This document shows positions 6,905-16,968 of a DNA stretch of 31,527 nucleotides, piece after piece. A program made the translations under genes and the position numbers. Every line of letters starts with the position of its first letter. Position 1 is the stretch's first letter. Where the stretch lies: assembly GCF_003479805.1 (NCBI RefSeq), contig NZ_QUHV01000019.1, positions 1 through 31,527 on the forward strand, written 5' to 3'. Source of the DNA: Collinsella sp. AF08-23 (GTDB lineage: Bacteria; Actinomycetota; Coriobacteriia; Coriobacteriales; Coriobacteriaceae). A model generated the notes under the pieces. It ran no database searches. It was not told where the DNA came from and was given only the letters and a program-made list of their open reading frames with translations.

Positions 6905-9900
6905 TTACAGATCCTGCAGCGCGATGACCTCCATGCCGTCGCCGAACTGACGGGCCTCAAGGGCGGCAATATAAGCATTCGCCGCCGTGAGGGCTGTCAC
7001 GCAGGTCACCCCGCGACGGACCGCCTCGGTGCGCAGGCGGTACCCGTCGCCACGGGATCCAGGACCATACGGTGTGTTGATGATGAACGCGATCTCGCCA
7101 TCCGCGATCATATCGAGGATTCCGCGCTCGGCTTCCTCACCAACAACGAGTTCGGCGCCATCAGGGGCACCGATCTTGCCAATGACCTCGCATGGCACAT
7201 TGCCGCCGCGCAACACGCGCGCCGTGCCGGCCGTTGAGACGATATCGAATCCCAGGTGGCGTAAGATGCGCGCAAGGCTCAGGATATGGCGCTTGTCGCG
7301 GTCGCACACCGAGATGAACACGCGCCCATCCTCAGGCGTGGGCAGCTGGTAGTCGATCGCGAGCTGCGTCTTAGCGTAGGCCTCCGGATAGCTCTTCGCA
7401 ATACCCATGACCTCACCCGTCGACTTCATCTCAGGGCCAAGGATGACCTCGGCGCCGGGGAAGCGGCCCCAGGGCATCACGGCCTCCTTCATGCAGAAGT
7501 ACTCGGGCTCGCGATACTCGCCCGTCAAGCCAAGCGACTCAAGGCTCTCCCCAGCCATGATACGGGCGGCATAGCGCGCCAGCGGCACACCCGTTGCCTT
7601 GGAGATGAACGGCACGGTGCGGCTCGCGCGCGGGTTCGCCTCGATCACGTAGACCGTCTCACCCTTGATGGCGAACTGCACGTTCACCAGACCACGCACG
7701 CCCAGGGCCAGCGCGATGCGGCGCGTAGTCTCGCGGAGCTTCGCCTTGAGGCCCTCGGAGAACGAGAACGGCGGGATGCACGTTGCAGAGTCACCCGAGT
7801 GGATGCCCGCCTCCTCGATATGCTCGAGGATGCCGCCAATATAGACGTTCTCACCGTCGCACAACGCGTCGACATCGCTCTCGTACGCGCCCTCGAGGAA
7901 TCGGTCGAGGTAGATAGGGTGATCGGGACTCACGCGCGCAGCCTCGGCCATGTACTCGCGCAGGTGCTCGGCGTCGTAGGCAATCATCATGCCGCGACCG
8001 CCCAAAACATAGCTGGGGCGGACGAGCAACGGGTAGCCGATGTGGGCGGCGACGGACTCGGCCTCTGCAAACGAGGTTGCCATACCTGCCGGCGGATACA
8101 TGACGCCCAAGCGGTCCAGCAACGCCGAGAAACGCTCGCGGTCCTCGGCGAAATCGATCGCATCGGGCTGGGTGCCCATGATGGCAACGCCGCTCTCGGC
8201 CAGCTTGCGCGTGAGGTTCACCGGCGTCTGCCCGCCGAGCGTCGTGATGACGCCGACGGGGCGCTCGACGTCGACGATATCCATGACGTCCTCGTAGGTG
8301 ACCGGCTCGAAGTACAGGCGGTCGGAGGTGTCGTAGTCGGTCGAGACCGTCTCGGGGTTGCAGTTGACCATGATGGTCTCATAACCACGTTCGGCCAGCT
8401 CGTAACAAGCGTGTACGCAGCAGTAGTCGAACTCGATGCCCTGCCCAATACGATTGGGACCGGCGCCCAAGATCATGACCTTGGGCTTGTCGCAGGGACG
8501 TACTTCGTCTACCGCCACACTGCGGTGAGCGACGGGAGAGACACGCATGAGGTTCTCGTAGGTCTTGTAGTGGTACTCAGTGGCGCTCTCGAACTCCGCG
8601 GCGCAGGTGTCGACCGTCTTCATGCTCGGCACCACACCCAGCCCTTTGCGGTACGCACGCACAAAGCGCTCGTCGCTGCCGGTAAGGTGCGCGATTTGGG
8701 CATCCGAGGTGCCGTATTGCTTAAGCAGGCGCATCGCGTCGGCGTCGATGTCCTCAACACGCAGGCCGCGAACCGCCGTCTGAACCGCGATCATGTCGTG
8801 CATGCGCGAGAGGAACCACGGGTCGATGCGCGTGAGGTCATGCAAACGCTCGACCGACCATCCACGACGCAGTGCCTCCGCCAGGTAGAAAATGCGCTGC
8901 TCCGTAGCGCGGGCGACATGCTCGGCAAGCTCTTCGTCAGACAGTTGCTCAAGCGCGGACGCCTTGGCATCGGCCCCCAGGCCGCGATGGCCGTCCTCAA
9001 GCGAGCGCATGGCCTTGCCGAGCGCCTCCTCGAAGGTACGTCCGATGGCCATGACCTCGCCCACAGCCTTCATACGCGTGGTGAGCGTGGTGTCGGTGCC
9101 TTTGAACTTCTCGAATGCGAACCTCGGCACCTTGACCACACAGTAGTCAATGGAAGGCTCAAAGCACGCCGGCGTGGCACGGGTGATGTCGTTGGTGATC
9201 TCGTCGAGCGTGTAGCCCACGGCCAGGCGCGCGGCCGCCTTGGCGATGGGGAAGCCCGTCGCCTTGGAGGCAAGCGCGGAGGAACGGCTTACGCGCGGGT
9301 TCATCTCGATGACGATAAGGCGCCCGTTCTTGGGGTTGACGGCGAACTGTACGTTGGAGCCGCCGGTCTCGACTCCGATCTTCTCGAGGATGGCGAGCGA
9401 GGCGACGCGCATGCGCTGGTACTCGAGATCCGAGAGCGTTTGAGCGGGGGCGACGGTAATCGAGTCGCCGGTATGCACGCCCATGGGGTCGAGGTTCTCG
9501 ATGGAGCACACGATGATGCCGTTGCCGGCGCGGTCGCGCATGACCTCCATCTCATACTCTTTCCAGCCTTCAATGGATTCCTCGACCAGGACCTCACCTG
9601 CCGGGGACAGCTCAAGGCCCTGCGTCACGATTTGAATGAGCTCTTCCTCGTCGTGCGCGATACCGCCGCCGGCACCGCCCATGGTGAAGCTCGGACGCAA
9701 TACGCAGGGATAGCCGGTGGTTTTGACAATCGAGAGGGCATCCTCAACGGAGTACGCATAACCCGAGCGCGCCACTTCGAGACCCAGGTCAGCCATGGCC
9801 TCGTTGAACAGCTTGCGGTCCTCGCCGCGCTCGATGGCATCAAGGTCGCATCCGATCATCTCGACGCCGTAGCGGTCGAGCACACCAGACTTCGCCAGCT

Positions 9901-10201
9901 CGACGGCGGCATTGAGGCCCGTCTGGCCACCCAGGGTGGGCAGCAGGGCATCGGGGTGCTCGCGCTCGATGACCTTCTCAATGAACTCCGCCGTGATGGG
10001 CTCCACGTAGGTGCGGTCGGCGAGGCCCGGGTCCGTCATGATGGTCGCGGGATTCGAGTTGACCAACACGACCTCGTATCCGTCTTCTTTGAGTACCTTA
10101 CAGGCCTGAGCACCCGAGTAGTCGAACTCGCATGCCTGGCCAATCACGATTGGTCCGGATCCAATAACCAAAATCCGCTTAATATCGGTACGCTTGGGCA
10201 T
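6905..10201 (-). CDS. carB: Carbamoyl phosphate synthase large subunit
   Basis: A 1098-residue protein of full family length. It makes carbamoyl phosphate from bicarbonate, ATP and the ammonia delivered by CarA, for pyrimidine and arginine synthesis. Two homologous ATP-grasp halves are visible, each opening with a nucleotide-binding segment ([19 protein letters not shown] near residue 12; [18 protein letters not shown] near the middle). Each contains the expected NVQFA and EMNPR/EANPR strands. The C-terminal 140 residues are an MGS-like allosteric domain ([22 protein letters not shown]), where UMP or ornithine usually act. The ATG lies one base after the carA stop codon. Its ribosome binding site GGAGGAG is formed by the last codons of carA, so translation is probably coupled. 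Confidence 0.98.
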   Translation of the reverse strand: MPKRTDIKRILVIGSGPIVIGQACEFDYSGAQACKVLKEDGYEVVLVNSNPATIMTDPGLADRTYVEPITAEFIEKVIEREHPDALLPTLGGQTGLNAAVELAKSGVLDRYGVEMIGCDLDAIERGEDRKLFNEAMADLGLEVARSGYAYSVEDALSIVKTTGYPCVLRPSFTMGGAGGGIAHDEEELIQIVTQGLELSPAGEVLVEESIEGWKEYEMEVMRDRAGNGIIVCSIENLDPMGVHTGDSITVAPAQTLSDLEYQRMRVASLAILEKIGVETGGSNVQFAVNPKNGRLIVIEMNPRVSRSSALASKATGFPIAKAAARLAVGYTLDEITNDITRATPACFEPSIDYCVVKVPRFAFEKFKGTDTTLTTRMKAVGEVMAIGRTFEEALGKAMRSLEDGHRGLGADAKASALEQLSDEELAEHVARATEQRIFYLAEALRRGWSVERLHDLTRIDPWFLSRMHDMIAVQTAVRGLRVEDIDADAMRLLKQYGTSDAQIAHLTGSDERFVRAYRKGLGVVPSMKTVDTCAAEFESATEYHYKTYENLMRVSPVAHRSVAVDEVRPCDKPKVMILGAGPNRIGQGIEFDYCCVHACYELAERGYETIMVNCNPETVSTDYDTSDRLYFEPVTYEDVMDIVDVERPVGVITTLGGQTPVNLTRKLAESGVAIMGTQPDAIDFAEDRERFSALLDRLGVMYPPAGMATSFAEAESVAAHIGYPLLVRPSYVLGGRGMMIAYDAEHLREYMAEAARVSPDHPIYLDRFLEGAYESDVDALCDGENVYIGGILEHIEEAGIHSGDSATCIPPFSFSEGLKAKLRETTRRIALALGVRGLVNVQFAIKGETVYVIEANPRASRTVPFISKATGVPLARYAARIMAGESLESLGLTGEYREPEYFCMKEAVMPWGRFPGAEVILGPEMKSTGEVMGIAKSYPEAYAKTQLAIDYQLPTPEDGRVFISVCDRDKRHILSLARILRHLGFDIVSTAGTARVLRGGNVPCEVIGKIGAPDGAELVVGEEAERGILDMIADGEIAFIINTPYGPGSRGDGYRLRTEAVRRGVTCVTALTAANAYIAALEARQFGDGMEVIALQDL

Positions 10202-10202
10202 G

Positions 10203-11639
10203 CTAGTTCTCCTCCGTTGCGAAATTCCAGCCGTGCAACCGGTCGGCCGCGATGTCGATGCCCAGGTAATCCGGGTCGCCGTCCATGAGTCGCGTGAAAG
10301 CGGTGAACAGGTAATGAGCGTCGGTGGGGCCAGGAGAGGCCTCGGGATGGTACTGCACGCTAAAGCAGGGGACGTCGAGCAGCTGAATGCCCTCGGCGGT
10401 GCCGTCGTTAAGGTTCACGTGGGTGAGGCGGATACGGCCAAAGCGTTCGTTTCGCACAACGGGTGCCACTCCGCGCTCGACCCAAAAGCGCAGGTCGCTC
10501 TGGGTCGAATGCTCGCTCACGCCGCCAGAGAGCTCGGGTACCAAGTTTCCCAAGCTGGGGAACACCAAACCAAAGCCGTGGTTTTGCGCCGTGATTTCAA
10601 CACGACGCGTGAGCAGATTCATAACGGGCTGGTTGCCGCCGCGATGGCCGAACTTGAGCTTCTCGATCTGCGCACCCGCCGCAAGGCTGATCATCTGGTG
10701 GCCCAAGCAGATGCCGAACACCGGTACCTTGCCAACAAGCTGTTGGACTTGCATGTATGTCTCGGGTACGGCATCGGGATCGCCGGGACCGTTGGAGAGG
10801 AACACGCCGTCTGGGTTCTGGGCAAGAACATCCTCTGCGGGGGTATCCCACGGCACAACGGTGAGGTCGCAGCCGGCACGAACCAGACCTTCGAGAATGC
10901 CCCGCTTGACGCCGCAATCATATGCGACCACACGATACGGAGCGCGACGGGTCGCTGTGGCGGCAAGGGCAAATTCATGGGAGACCGGCAGGTCCGAGGA
11001 GTCGTATGTATGAGGCTGGGGGCAGCTCACCGTTTTGACCAGGTTCTCGCCAACGAGCTGCGGAGCGGCCGCCAAACGATCGGCAAGGACATCGAGGTTG
11101 AATTCCTCGGTGGAAACAATGCCCATCTGCGAGCCATGGTCGCGAAGATGCTGAACGAGGGAGCGGGTATCAACGCCCTCAATCGCGACGACGCCCTGCT
11201 GGGCCAGGTAGTCTGGAACGCTCAACGAGCTGCGCCAATTGGACGGCGTGCGGCACATATCGTGCACCACCATGCCGCGCAACGCGGGGGCAGATGCGGG
11301 ACGGTCGGCGTCTCCGGGATACGCGCTCTGAACATCGGCAAGGTCGATACCGTAATTGCCGATCTGTGGATACGTCATGGTTACGATTTGTCCCGCGTAG
11401 CTGGGATCGGTGAGAACTTCGAAGTAGCCCTCAAGCGAGGTGTTGAAGCACACCTCTCCCGTCGCCGTTCCACATGCTCCGCACGCGCGGCCGTAAAACA
11501 CGGTGCCATCTGCCAGCAGCAGAACAGCGGGGAGCGTATTGCCTTTTGTGGTTGAATCCATGATGCGTTGAGCCAGGGGGCTCATAGCCGTGCGCGGCAG
11601 GGCGGATGCGCAAGCACCCATAGGGTGATTTGAACCCAT
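10203..11639 (-). CDS. carA: Carbamoyl phosphate synthase small subunit (glutaminase)
   Basis: A 478-residue glutamine amidotransferase that hydrolyses glutamine and passes ammonia to CarB. The N-terminal CPSase domain ([29 protein letters not shown]) is followed by a class I glutaminase domain with nucleophile Cys311 in FGICLGHQ and the His/Glu pair in [10 protein letters not shown]. The ATG is chosen because AAGGAG lies five bases upstream. This gives about 35 residues before the conserved domain, so a start further in cannot be ruled out. The protein is about 100 residues longer than usual. The excess comes from the N-terminus, an extra segment of about 36 residues between QNHGF (to 356) and THVNLNDGT (from about 406), and a C-terminal tail after TAFTRLM. 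It forms an operon with carB. Confidence 0.96.
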   Translation of the reverse strand: MGSNHPMGACASALPRTAMSPLAQRIMDSTTKGNTLPAVLLLADGTVFYGRACGACGTATGEVCFNTSLEGYFEVLTDPSYAGQIVTMTYPQIGNYGIDLADVQSAYPGDADRPASAPALRGMVVHDMCRTPSNWRSSLSVPDYLAQQGVVAIEGVDTRSLVQHLRDHGSQMGIVSTEEFNLDVLADRLAAAPQLVGENLVKTVSCPQPHTYDSSDLPVSHEFALAATATRRAPYRVVAYDCGVKRGILEGLVRAGCDLTVVPWDTPAEDVLAQNPDGVFLSNGPGDPDAVPETYMQVQQLVGKVPVFGICLGHQMISLAAGAQIEKLKFGHRGGNQPVMNLLTRRVEITAQNHGFGLVFPSLGNLVPELSGGVSEHSTQSDLRFWVERGVAPVVRNERFGRIRLTHVNLNDGTAEGIQLLDVPCFSVQYHPEASPGPTDAHYLFTAFTRLMDGDPDYLGIDIAADRLHGWNFATEEN

Positions 11640-11694
11640 CTCGTCTCCTTTTCGGTCTCTCGGTACCGGCTTAAAGGCCGTATGGTTTCACAGT

Positions 11695-11700
11695 ATTGTA
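11695..11700 (-). promoter_or_regulatory. Candidate -10 box upstream of carA
   Basis: TACAAT on the minus strand lies 56 bases before the carA start. I see no good -35 hexamer at the usual distance. A small hairpin CGGC-CTTTAA-GCCG lies between this box and the ribosome binding site. No pyrimidine attenuator of the PyrR type is evident. Confidence 0.35.
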
Positions 11701-11825
11701 CGCGCTTATCCATCTATGTTGCTTAAAAAGTTCTAATATGCAATTAATGTTACATAATGGCCTGTTCTATTCACTGTCACTGGATTGCCAATTCTCTTCC
11801 GCGTGCATCCCTTACCGTTTACAAC

Positions 11826-11857
11826 AAAAAACGCGAGGGGCATCGCTGCTCCTCGCG
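11826..11857 (-). terminator. Terminator of tRNA-Lys
   Basis: CGCGAGG (11832-11838) pairs with CCTCGCG (11851-11857). On the minus strand the hairpin runs into TTTTTTG. It lies just past the tRNA-Lys CCA end. Confidence 0.88.
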
Positions 11858-11868
11858 ACTTCTCATAA

Positions 11869-11944
11869 TGGTGGGTCATCAGGGGTTCGAACCCTGGGCC
11901 TTGGGATTAAAAGTCCCCTGCTCTGCCAACTGAGCTAATGACCC
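11869..11944 (-). tRNA. tRNA-Lys (anticodon TTT), CCA encoded
   Basis: The minus strand forms a standard cloverleaf. The acceptor stem pairs 11938-11944 with 11873-11879, the D arm starts TAGCTCAGTTGG, and the anticodon loop is CTTTTAA, giving anticodon TTT. The T arm has GGTTCGAACC. The discriminator is A and the CCA is encoded at 11869-11871. A TACAAT -10 box (complement of 11954-11959) lies just upstream. Confidence 0.96.
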
Positions 11945-12102
11945 GCGTGCCGTATTGTAGCAGAATTTGCCACTAAGCGATTCACTGCAGCAAAGGAGCG
12001 GCGACGCAGACGAACCCGTCTGTTACGAATCACCCGCAACCGACTGCGGCGGCTGCCTGAACTGGCTTGCCTGGGATCCCATTCCCCAGCCTGCAGTAAA
12101 AG

Positions 12103-12233
12103 TTGAGGTTTTTCGTATCAATCTCGGAAAATCCGAAGTAGTCACTTACATGCAGCGTCGCGTTCCTGCGGTTTTATGCCGCCCATATGAGAGTGTACTC
12201 GACATATTGGAAAATCAATACGAAAAACCTCAA
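12103..12233. repeat. Wide-spaced 16-bp inverted repeat
   Basis: TTGAGGTTTTTCGTAT at 12103-12118 recurs as its exact complement at 12218-12233, leaving a 99-bp interior. The arms are AT-rich compared with the surroundings. The geometry would suit a small invertible segment, a miniature element or a long RNA hairpin; the sequence alone does not say which. Confidence 0.8.
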
Positions 12234-12299
12234 GAAGTTCCACTCAGTCGCCGTGCGCGCGCATCGATCCGAAGGTTTCCGATATGTCCAAGGTTGCCG

Positions 12300-12343
12300 G
12301 AGGCGAGGGCGTAGCGCACTGGCGCACGCAAGCCCTCGACCTC
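12300..12343 (-). terminator. Long hairpin after the aminopeptidase gene
   Basis: GAGGCGAGGGC (12300-12310) pairs with GCCCTCGACCTC (12332-12343) with one bulged base. Further GCGC pairing is possible inside. It starts about 30 bases past the stop codon. No T tract follows, so it may be a Rho-independent terminator of weak type or a 3'-end stabilising structure. Confidence 0.45.
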
Positions 12344-12373
12344 GTGACGGGTCCGGGCATCTGGTGAACCAAG

Positions 12374-13654
12374 CTACTCCCAGGTCCACTGGCCGTTTAC
12401 GAACACCGGGATCTCCTCGCCGTCGGCGGTGACGCCCATGATGTCCAGATCGTCTGCTCCTATCATGAAGTCCACGTGAGTACCGCTCTTGTTCAGGCCA
12501 AGGTCGCGCAGGTCATCCTGCGTCATGGCGTAACCGCCCTCGTAGCACTCGGGGAAACCAGAACCCAGCGCCAAATGGCAGCTCGCGTTTTCATCGTACA
12601 GCGTGTCGTAGAACAGGGTCTCCGTCTCGCGGATCGGCGTGTTCTTGGAAATCAACGCGACTTCACCCAAGCGGCGGGCACCTTCGTCGGTGTCGAGAAT
12701 GCTCGCCAGGGTGTCGCGACCCACCTCGGCGTCAAAATCAACAACCAGACCGTTCTCAAAGCGCAACCAGAAGCGGTCGATCTTGTTGCCATGTCGCACC
12801 AGCGGCAATGCGGAGTACACTACACCGTCCACGCGCTCGCAATGCGGTGAAGTGAAAACCTCCTCCGTAGGGATGTTGGGGAAAAAGACATGGCCATCGG
12901 GGGTGCTGCTCGAGCCTCCCTCCCACACGTGTTTATCGGTCATGCCCACCCACAAGTCGGTGCCATTCGCGGAGGTATAGTGCAGTCGATCGAAGTGGCG
13001 CTCGTTGAGCAGACGCAAGTTCTTTTCGAACGTCGCATTGTGCAACTCCCAGGCGGCCTCGGGATCGTCCCCGTCAGCGCGGGCAACGGAGAGGATCGCG
13101 CACCACAGACGGTACGTCGCAACCTCGTCCTCGACACCCGGATACACCTGTCGCGCCCATGCCGCAACCGGGGCACCGGCAATGCACCACGGGTTGATAT
13201 TGAAATCCATACCATGTCGGTACTTCACGCATTGGGTGTTACGTGCCTTGGAGGCGGCAGCGGGTTTGGCGGGGTCAATGCCCTTGAGCGCCTCGGGATC
13301 CGCCCCTTCGACGAAGATGAAGCACGCGCCGGCCTCGGCAAGGGAATCGAGCTGCTCGCGCTGCCAGGCGGGGACCGTCTCAAACCATGAGGCATCGACG
13401 TTCTCGTACGTCAGGCGCGTCACCGCATCATCGTTCCAAATCACCGTGACATGTCCGGCACCGACAGCGTAGGCGCGGGCGACAAGCAGCCGCACGAACG
13501 CTGCCACGTCAACGGGAGCCTGCACCACGACCTCCTGGCCAGGCTTGACATTCACCCCCTTGCGAACAATCAAGTCGGCATATCGCTCGAGCTTGGGTTT
13601 GAGGTTCGCCATCCCGGAACGAGCTTCCTCAACGGTTAATTCGGCCCTAAACAT
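12374..13654 (-). CDS. M29 family metallo-aminopeptidase
   Basis: A 426-residue cytoplasmic enzyme of the AmpS/PepS/aminopeptidase T family, which removes N-terminal residues from peptides using two divalent metal ions. The start at MFRAELTVEE is chosen because GAAGGGAA lies just upstream; the open frame extends 30 codons further but without a ribosome binding site and across a repeat. The C-terminal half carries the family's metal-binding stretches: Glu in NIPTEEVFTSP, Glu in RRLGEVALI, His in NASCHLALG, and His and Asp in SGTHVDFMIGADDLDI. Length matches the family (about 410 residues). It lies downstream of the purC/membrane-protein pair but is separated by a palindromic element, so it may be transcribed on its own. 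Confidence 0.93.
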   Translation of the reverse strand: MFRAELTVEEARSGMANLKPKLERYADLIVRKGVNVKPGQEVVVQAPVDVAAFVRLLVARAYAVGAGHVTVIWNDDAVTRLTYENVDASWFETVPAWQREQLDSLAEAGACFIFVEGADPEALKGIDPAKPAAASKARNTQCVKYRHGMDFNINPWCIAGAPVAAWARQVYPGVEDEVATYRLWCAILSVARADGDDPEAAWELHNATFEKNLRLLNERHFDRLHYTSANGTDLWVGMTDKHVWEGGSSSTPDGHVFFPNIPTEEVFTSPHCERVDGVVYSALPLVRHGNKIDRFWLRFENGLVVDFDAEVGRDTLASILDTDEGARRLGEVALISKNTPIRETETLFYDTLYDENASCHLALGSGFPECYEGGYAMTQDDLRDLGLNKSGTHVDFMIGADDLDIMGVTADGEEIPVFVNGQWTWE

Positions 13655-13693
13655 GCTGTTCCCTTCTTTTGCTGAACGCCAGAGACGCAGTGC

Positions 13694-13722
13694 TGCAATT
13701 GGGGTACGCCCCCAATTGCACC
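13694..13722. repeat. REP-like extragenic palindrome, copy 1
   Basis: TGCAATTGGGG (13694-13704) and its complement (13710-13720) enclose a 5-base loop. The 29-base core matches 25145-25173 at 27 positions. It lies between the small membrane protein gene and the aminopeptidase gene, 40 bases before the latter's start. There is no T tract, so it is not a standard terminator. Confidence 0.8.
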
Positions 13723-13791
13723 GCTTTGCAAAAGGCGCACCCACGCCTTCGCGACATGAGTGCGCCTTGAGGCAAATCTCGCAAACGGCGC

Positions 13792-14379
13792 TTATTTCTT
13801 GGACTTCTTATCCTGCACCGATCGGGCAATCACCTCATTAAGCTTGGACTCGCTCATACCCGAAGCGGCAGTACGGCAGGCGTTACGGATGGGACGAATC
13901 TTCATGAAGTCAAAGATGAACGCGATGATGATGGCAGCGTAGGCGACGATGATCAGCCCCATCTGCACCGTCTGGGCAAGCTGGGTATCGGCCCCATCCT
14001 TGCCAAAGACGGCGAGCGCCACCCATGTACCAACCAGCGCCGCAATGCCGATGCCGAGGAGCACCCACCAGATACGGCGAAAACGAACATAGTCCTCGTT
14101 CTCGTTGAGCAGGGCGTTCGATGCCGTATACACCCGGTCCTCTTGACGGCGAAGCTCAGCCTTGCGTGCCTTCTTCTCCTCTTTGGACAAGCCGGAAAGA
14201 TCCTCGCCGCGCTCCGCTGCGGCGCGCTTGGCCTTGGACGACGACGGTACTACGCGCACGGAGCTTCCGGCGGCGCGAGCGGGCTTGGCGGACGAAGCGG
14301 ATTTGCGCGCCATTCCCTGACGGTTTTCGCCCTGCAGCTTTTCCTGGGTACGCTTGTTTTGGGCGCTACGGGTGCTCAC
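13792..14379 (-). CDS. Small membrane protein of unknown function
   Basis: 195 residues, starting at GTG with AAGGAG eight bases upstream. Residues 1-90 are a highly basic, low-complexity stretch rich in Lys, Arg, Ala and Ser and probably disordered. Two hydrophobic segments follow (WWVLLGIGIAALVGTWVALAVF, about 105-125, and GLIIVAYAAIIIAFIFDFM, about 140-160). A short hydrophilic C-terminus ends in DKKSKK. I recognise no domain. The gene starts 21 bases after the purC stop codon and probably shares its transcript, but nothing suggests a role in purine synthesis. Confidence 0.8.
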   Translation of the reverse strand: MSTRSAQNKRTQEKLQGENRQGMARKSASSAKPARAAGSSVRVVPSSSKAKRAAAERGEDLSGLSKEEKKARKAELRRQEDRVYTASNALLNENEDYVRFRRIWWVLLGIGIAALVGTWVALAVFGKDGADTQLAQTVQMGLIIVAYAAIIIAFIFDFMKIRPIRNACRTAASGMSESKLNEVIARSVQDKKSKK

Positions 14380-14400
14380 TTACTCGTTCTCCTTAGATAC

Positions 14401-15285
14401 TTACTTGGACTTCATAGGGACGAACTTCTCGCCCGTGATGATTTCATACGCCTCACGATACCGCGCGGACGTGCCCTCAATCACCTCGGCGGGCAGCTGC
14501 GGCGCGTCACCGGAGAAGTCCCAATTGACCTTGAGCCAATCGCGCACGTACTGCTTGTCATAGCTGGGCTGGACCTTGCCCTCCTCGTAGGAATCGGCGG
14601 GCCAGAAGCGGCTTGAGTCGGGCGTGAGGCATTCGTCGATGAGGGTGACCTTGCCGTCAATCACGCCAAACTCGAACTTGGTGTCGGCGATGATGATGCC
14701 GCGCGTGGCCGCGTACTCCGCCGCTGCCTTATAGATGGTGAGGGAGAGGTCGCGGATCTGAGATGCGATGTCCTCGCCCACAAGCTCCACGCAGCGCTCG
14801 TAGGAGATGTTCTCATCATGGTCGCCGATGGCCGCCTTCGTGGACGGCGTGAACAGCGGCTCGGGGAGCTTGGATGCCTCGGTGAGGCCGGCGGGCAGGG
14901 AGATGCCACATACGGTTCCGTCGGCATCGTAGGTCTTCTTGCCGGAACCGGTGAGATACCCACGAACGATGCACTCGATCATGATGGGCTCGGCCTTCTT
15001 GACCAACATGGTGCGGCCGGACAGATAGTCGCCGTAATCGGCGAAGTCAGCCGGGAAATCGGTCGTGTCGATGGACACCATATGGTTGGGCACGAGGTCG
15101 GCGAACTTATCGAACCAGAACGCGGAGATGCGATTGAGCACCTCGCCCTTGTAGGGAATCTCGTCGGGCAAGATGTAATCAAATGCGGAGATACGGTCGG
15201 AGGCAACCATGAGCAGGTTGTCGCCGGCGTCGTAAATGTCACGGACCTTGCCCCGGGAATCGGGACGGCGCTCCATCGTGGTCAT
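14401..15285 (-). CDS. purC: Phosphoribosylaminoimidazole-succinocarboxamide synthase (SAICAR synthetase)
   Basis: 294 residues. It joins CAIR and aspartate with ATP hydrolysis in purine synthesis. The family signatures are clear: an N-terminal GKVRDIYD loop with MVASDRISAFD, IECIVRGYLTGSG in the middle, and IIADTKFEFG and LIDECLTPDSSRFW near the C-terminus. The length suits the longer, eukaryote-like PurC form. The ATG at 15285 has AAGGAG nine bases upstream; the in-frame TTG three codons earlier would sit directly on that site. No other pur gene is in the window. The small membrane protein gene follows after 21 bases. Confidence 0.97.
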   Translation of the reverse strand: MTTMERRPDSRGKVRDIYDAGDNLLMVASDRISAFDYILPDEIPYKGEVLNRISAFWFDKFADLVPNHMVSIDTTDFPADFADYGDYLSGRTMLVKKAEPIMIECIVRGYLTGSGKKTYDADGTVCGISLPAGLTEASKLPEPLFTPSTKAAIGDHDENISYERCVELVGEDIASQIRDLSLTIYKAAAEYAATRGIIIADTKFEFGVIDGKVTLIDECLTPDSSRFWPADSYEEGKVQPSYDKQYVRDWLKVNWDFSGDAPQLPAEVIEGTSARYREAYEIITGEKFVPMKSK

Positions 15286-15402
15286 GTGCGTCAACTCCTT
15301 ACGCGAATGTCATCGCCGCTGTTGAGAAATCTTCCCTCACAACGGCCTGTTCCTGGCGGAGCGGCAGCGGCGTTGTCCCGCTCCTTTACCGCCATAGCAC
15401 AG

Positions 15403-16941
15403 CTAATATTTCATTGTAGTGGATGACGCCTCCTCTTCCAGCTCACGGGGAAGATGAATCGTAAAAGTCGTACCCTTTTCAAGTTCGCTCTCCACCGCGA
15501 TGAAGCCATGATGGCGCTCTACGATCTGCTTGGTCACGGCCAAGCCAACGCCCAGACCGCCTGCCTCACGAGCGCGGCTGGCATCTGCGCGCCAAAAACG
15601 ACCGAATATCCTCGCAAGATCATCTTTTGCGACGCCAATACCCGTATCTGATACCGTCACCATCACATGTTTGCGGTCGCCATGGATCGAAACAACCACC
15701 CATCCATCTTCGGGCGTATAGCGCATGGCGTTGCTCATAAGGTTGATAATGCATTGCGTGATCATGTCCGCGTCGCACGTGATGACCGCCGAACGACCTT
15801 GCATCTCATTAACGAACCGCAGATGAAGCCCCTTGTTGTGGAAGAGTTGATGCTGATTGTTCACGATGTTTTGCGCCAGCTGCACAATGTCGACCTTGTC
15901 GAGCCTGAGGGGCGCGGTGTGATTCTCCAATCGGGAGAGGTCGAGGGTCTGCTGCACGAGACGTGCCAAGCGGCGAGTCTCCGCGGCGACCGTCTCAAGA
16001 TGCTCGGCGTCTGTGGGATACACTCCGTCTTGCATGGCTTCCACGGTCGCCTGCATGGCCATGAGCGGCGTGCGCAGCTCATGAGCCACGTCGGACGTGA
16101 GACGACGTTCGCGCTTGAGGTCGCGCTCCAAGCTGGCGGCCATCTCGTCGAATGTCTCGCCCAGCTGATCGATTTCATCCTCTCCCCGCATGTTCGTCCG
16201 TGCCGAAAGATCACCCTCGCGTATCCGGCGGGCGGTGTCGGTGATGGTGCGGACGGGATTGGTAAACATGCGCGAAACAAGGAAGCCAATCACCACCGCC
16301 ATAAGGACCGCGATAAAAGCAGCGAGTCCCATGGCGTTGAACGTCCGCTCGCGAAACGCCGTGTCTGCCTTGGTGAGCAGTGCATCACTACCCAACACCC
16401 AAAGACGGAGAGAGCCGATCTCGCCCCCATTGCTATCCACGATGGGGGCGACCACGGCGGACTCGGGATCGGTTGGGGCTTTAGAAACGGGGCTGCGGGT
16501 GCCCAGCCCTCCATCTGACTTGTCGGCAGTACTCGCCATTGCGGCGGCAGGCCACGTGTCGTCATACATGATAGCGCCACCGGCATCTTTGACCTGCATA
16601 CCGATGTCGTCTGACAGGGTGCTTGACTCCGCCACGGTCTTAATGGCATCGACGCTCCACTCGCCGGCATCCTCGTATCGCTCGGCGAGCTTCTCGGCGG
16701 CAACTTGGGCAATCTCCTCGACATTGGCACGTGTGTAATCCGAAAACGCGCCACCCCAAACCACCGTGACCACGAGTGCCAAGATAACGACCGTTACAAG
16801 CGATGTCATGGCGAACGAGAGCGCCATGCGCCCGCCATAGCTCATGCCCGACCGCGGCATGGGATGAGGCGTATTCCAACTCGCTCGCGGCGACGGCTGC
16901 TCCGCCTCGGCTCCGTGTTTTCCAATGACCAGGCGCTCCAT
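15403..16941 (-). CDS. Sensor histidine kinase
   Basis: A 512-residue membrane kinase, partner of the response regulator encoded just upstream. Domains in order: a short cytoplasmic N-terminus, a first membrane helix (about 41-63), an extracytoplasmic sensing region of about 135 residues with no recognised fold, a second helix (about 200-222), HAMP (about 223-276), HisKA with phospho-acceptor His287 in SDVAHELRTPL, then an ATPase domain with N box (NLMSNAMRYTPED), G1 (VSDTGIGV) and G2 (GGLGVGLAV). The start at MERLVIGKHG follows AGGGGG; an earlier GTG in frame has no ribosome binding site. The gap to the regulator gene is 63 bases and contains a hairpin. The signal sensed cannot be told from the sequence. 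Confidence 0.95.
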   Translation of the reverse strand: MERLVIGKHGAEAEQPSPRASWNTPHPMPRSGMSYGGRMALSFAMTSLVTVVILALVVTVVWGGAFSDYTRANVEEIAQVAAEKLAERYEDAGEWSVDAIKTVAESSTLSDDIGMQVKDAGGAIMYDDTWPAAAMASTADKSDGGLGTRSPVSKAPTDPESAVVAPIVDSNGGEIGSLRLWVLGSDALLTKADTAFRERTFNAMGLAAFIAVLMAVVIGFLVSRMFTNPVRTITDTARRIREGDLSARTNMRGEDEIDQLGETFDEMAASLERDLKRERRLTSDVAHELRTPLMAMQATVEAMQDGVYPTDAEHLETVAAETRRLARLVQQTLDLSRLENHTAPLRLDKVDIVQLAQNIVNNQHQLFHNKGLHLRFVNEMQGRSAVITCDADMITQCIINLMSNAMRYTPEDGWVVVSIHGDRKHVMVTVSDTGIGVAKDDLARIFGRFWRADASRAREAGGLGVGLAVTKQIVERHHGFIAVESELEKGTTFTIHLPRELEEEASSTTMKY

Positions 16942-16968
16942 GAATCCCCCTACCGCACCACATAAAAT

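Larger units (their letters stand above)
11945..12373. other. Non-coding interval between tRNA-Lys and the aminopeptidase gene
   Basis: About 430 bases. It holds the tRNA-Lys -10 region, a 16-bp inverted repeat with arms about 100 bases apart (12103-12233) and a long hairpin (12300-12343). Open frames on both strands lack ribosome binding sites and have no recognisable product, so I call no gene. Confidence 0.5.

Noticed and set aside
7286..10288. A 1000-codon plus-strand open frame opposite carB
   Set aside because: Antisense shadow of a highly conserved gene with no motif of its own.
11641..11700. PyrR-type attenuator in the carA leader
   Set aside because: The leader is only about 50 bases long and holds just one small hairpin without a T tract.
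11967..12314. A 115-codon plus-strand frame in the gap near tRNA-Lys
   Set aside because: It starts at TTG without a ribosome binding site, crosses both an inverted repeat and a hairpin, and resembles no protein that I know.
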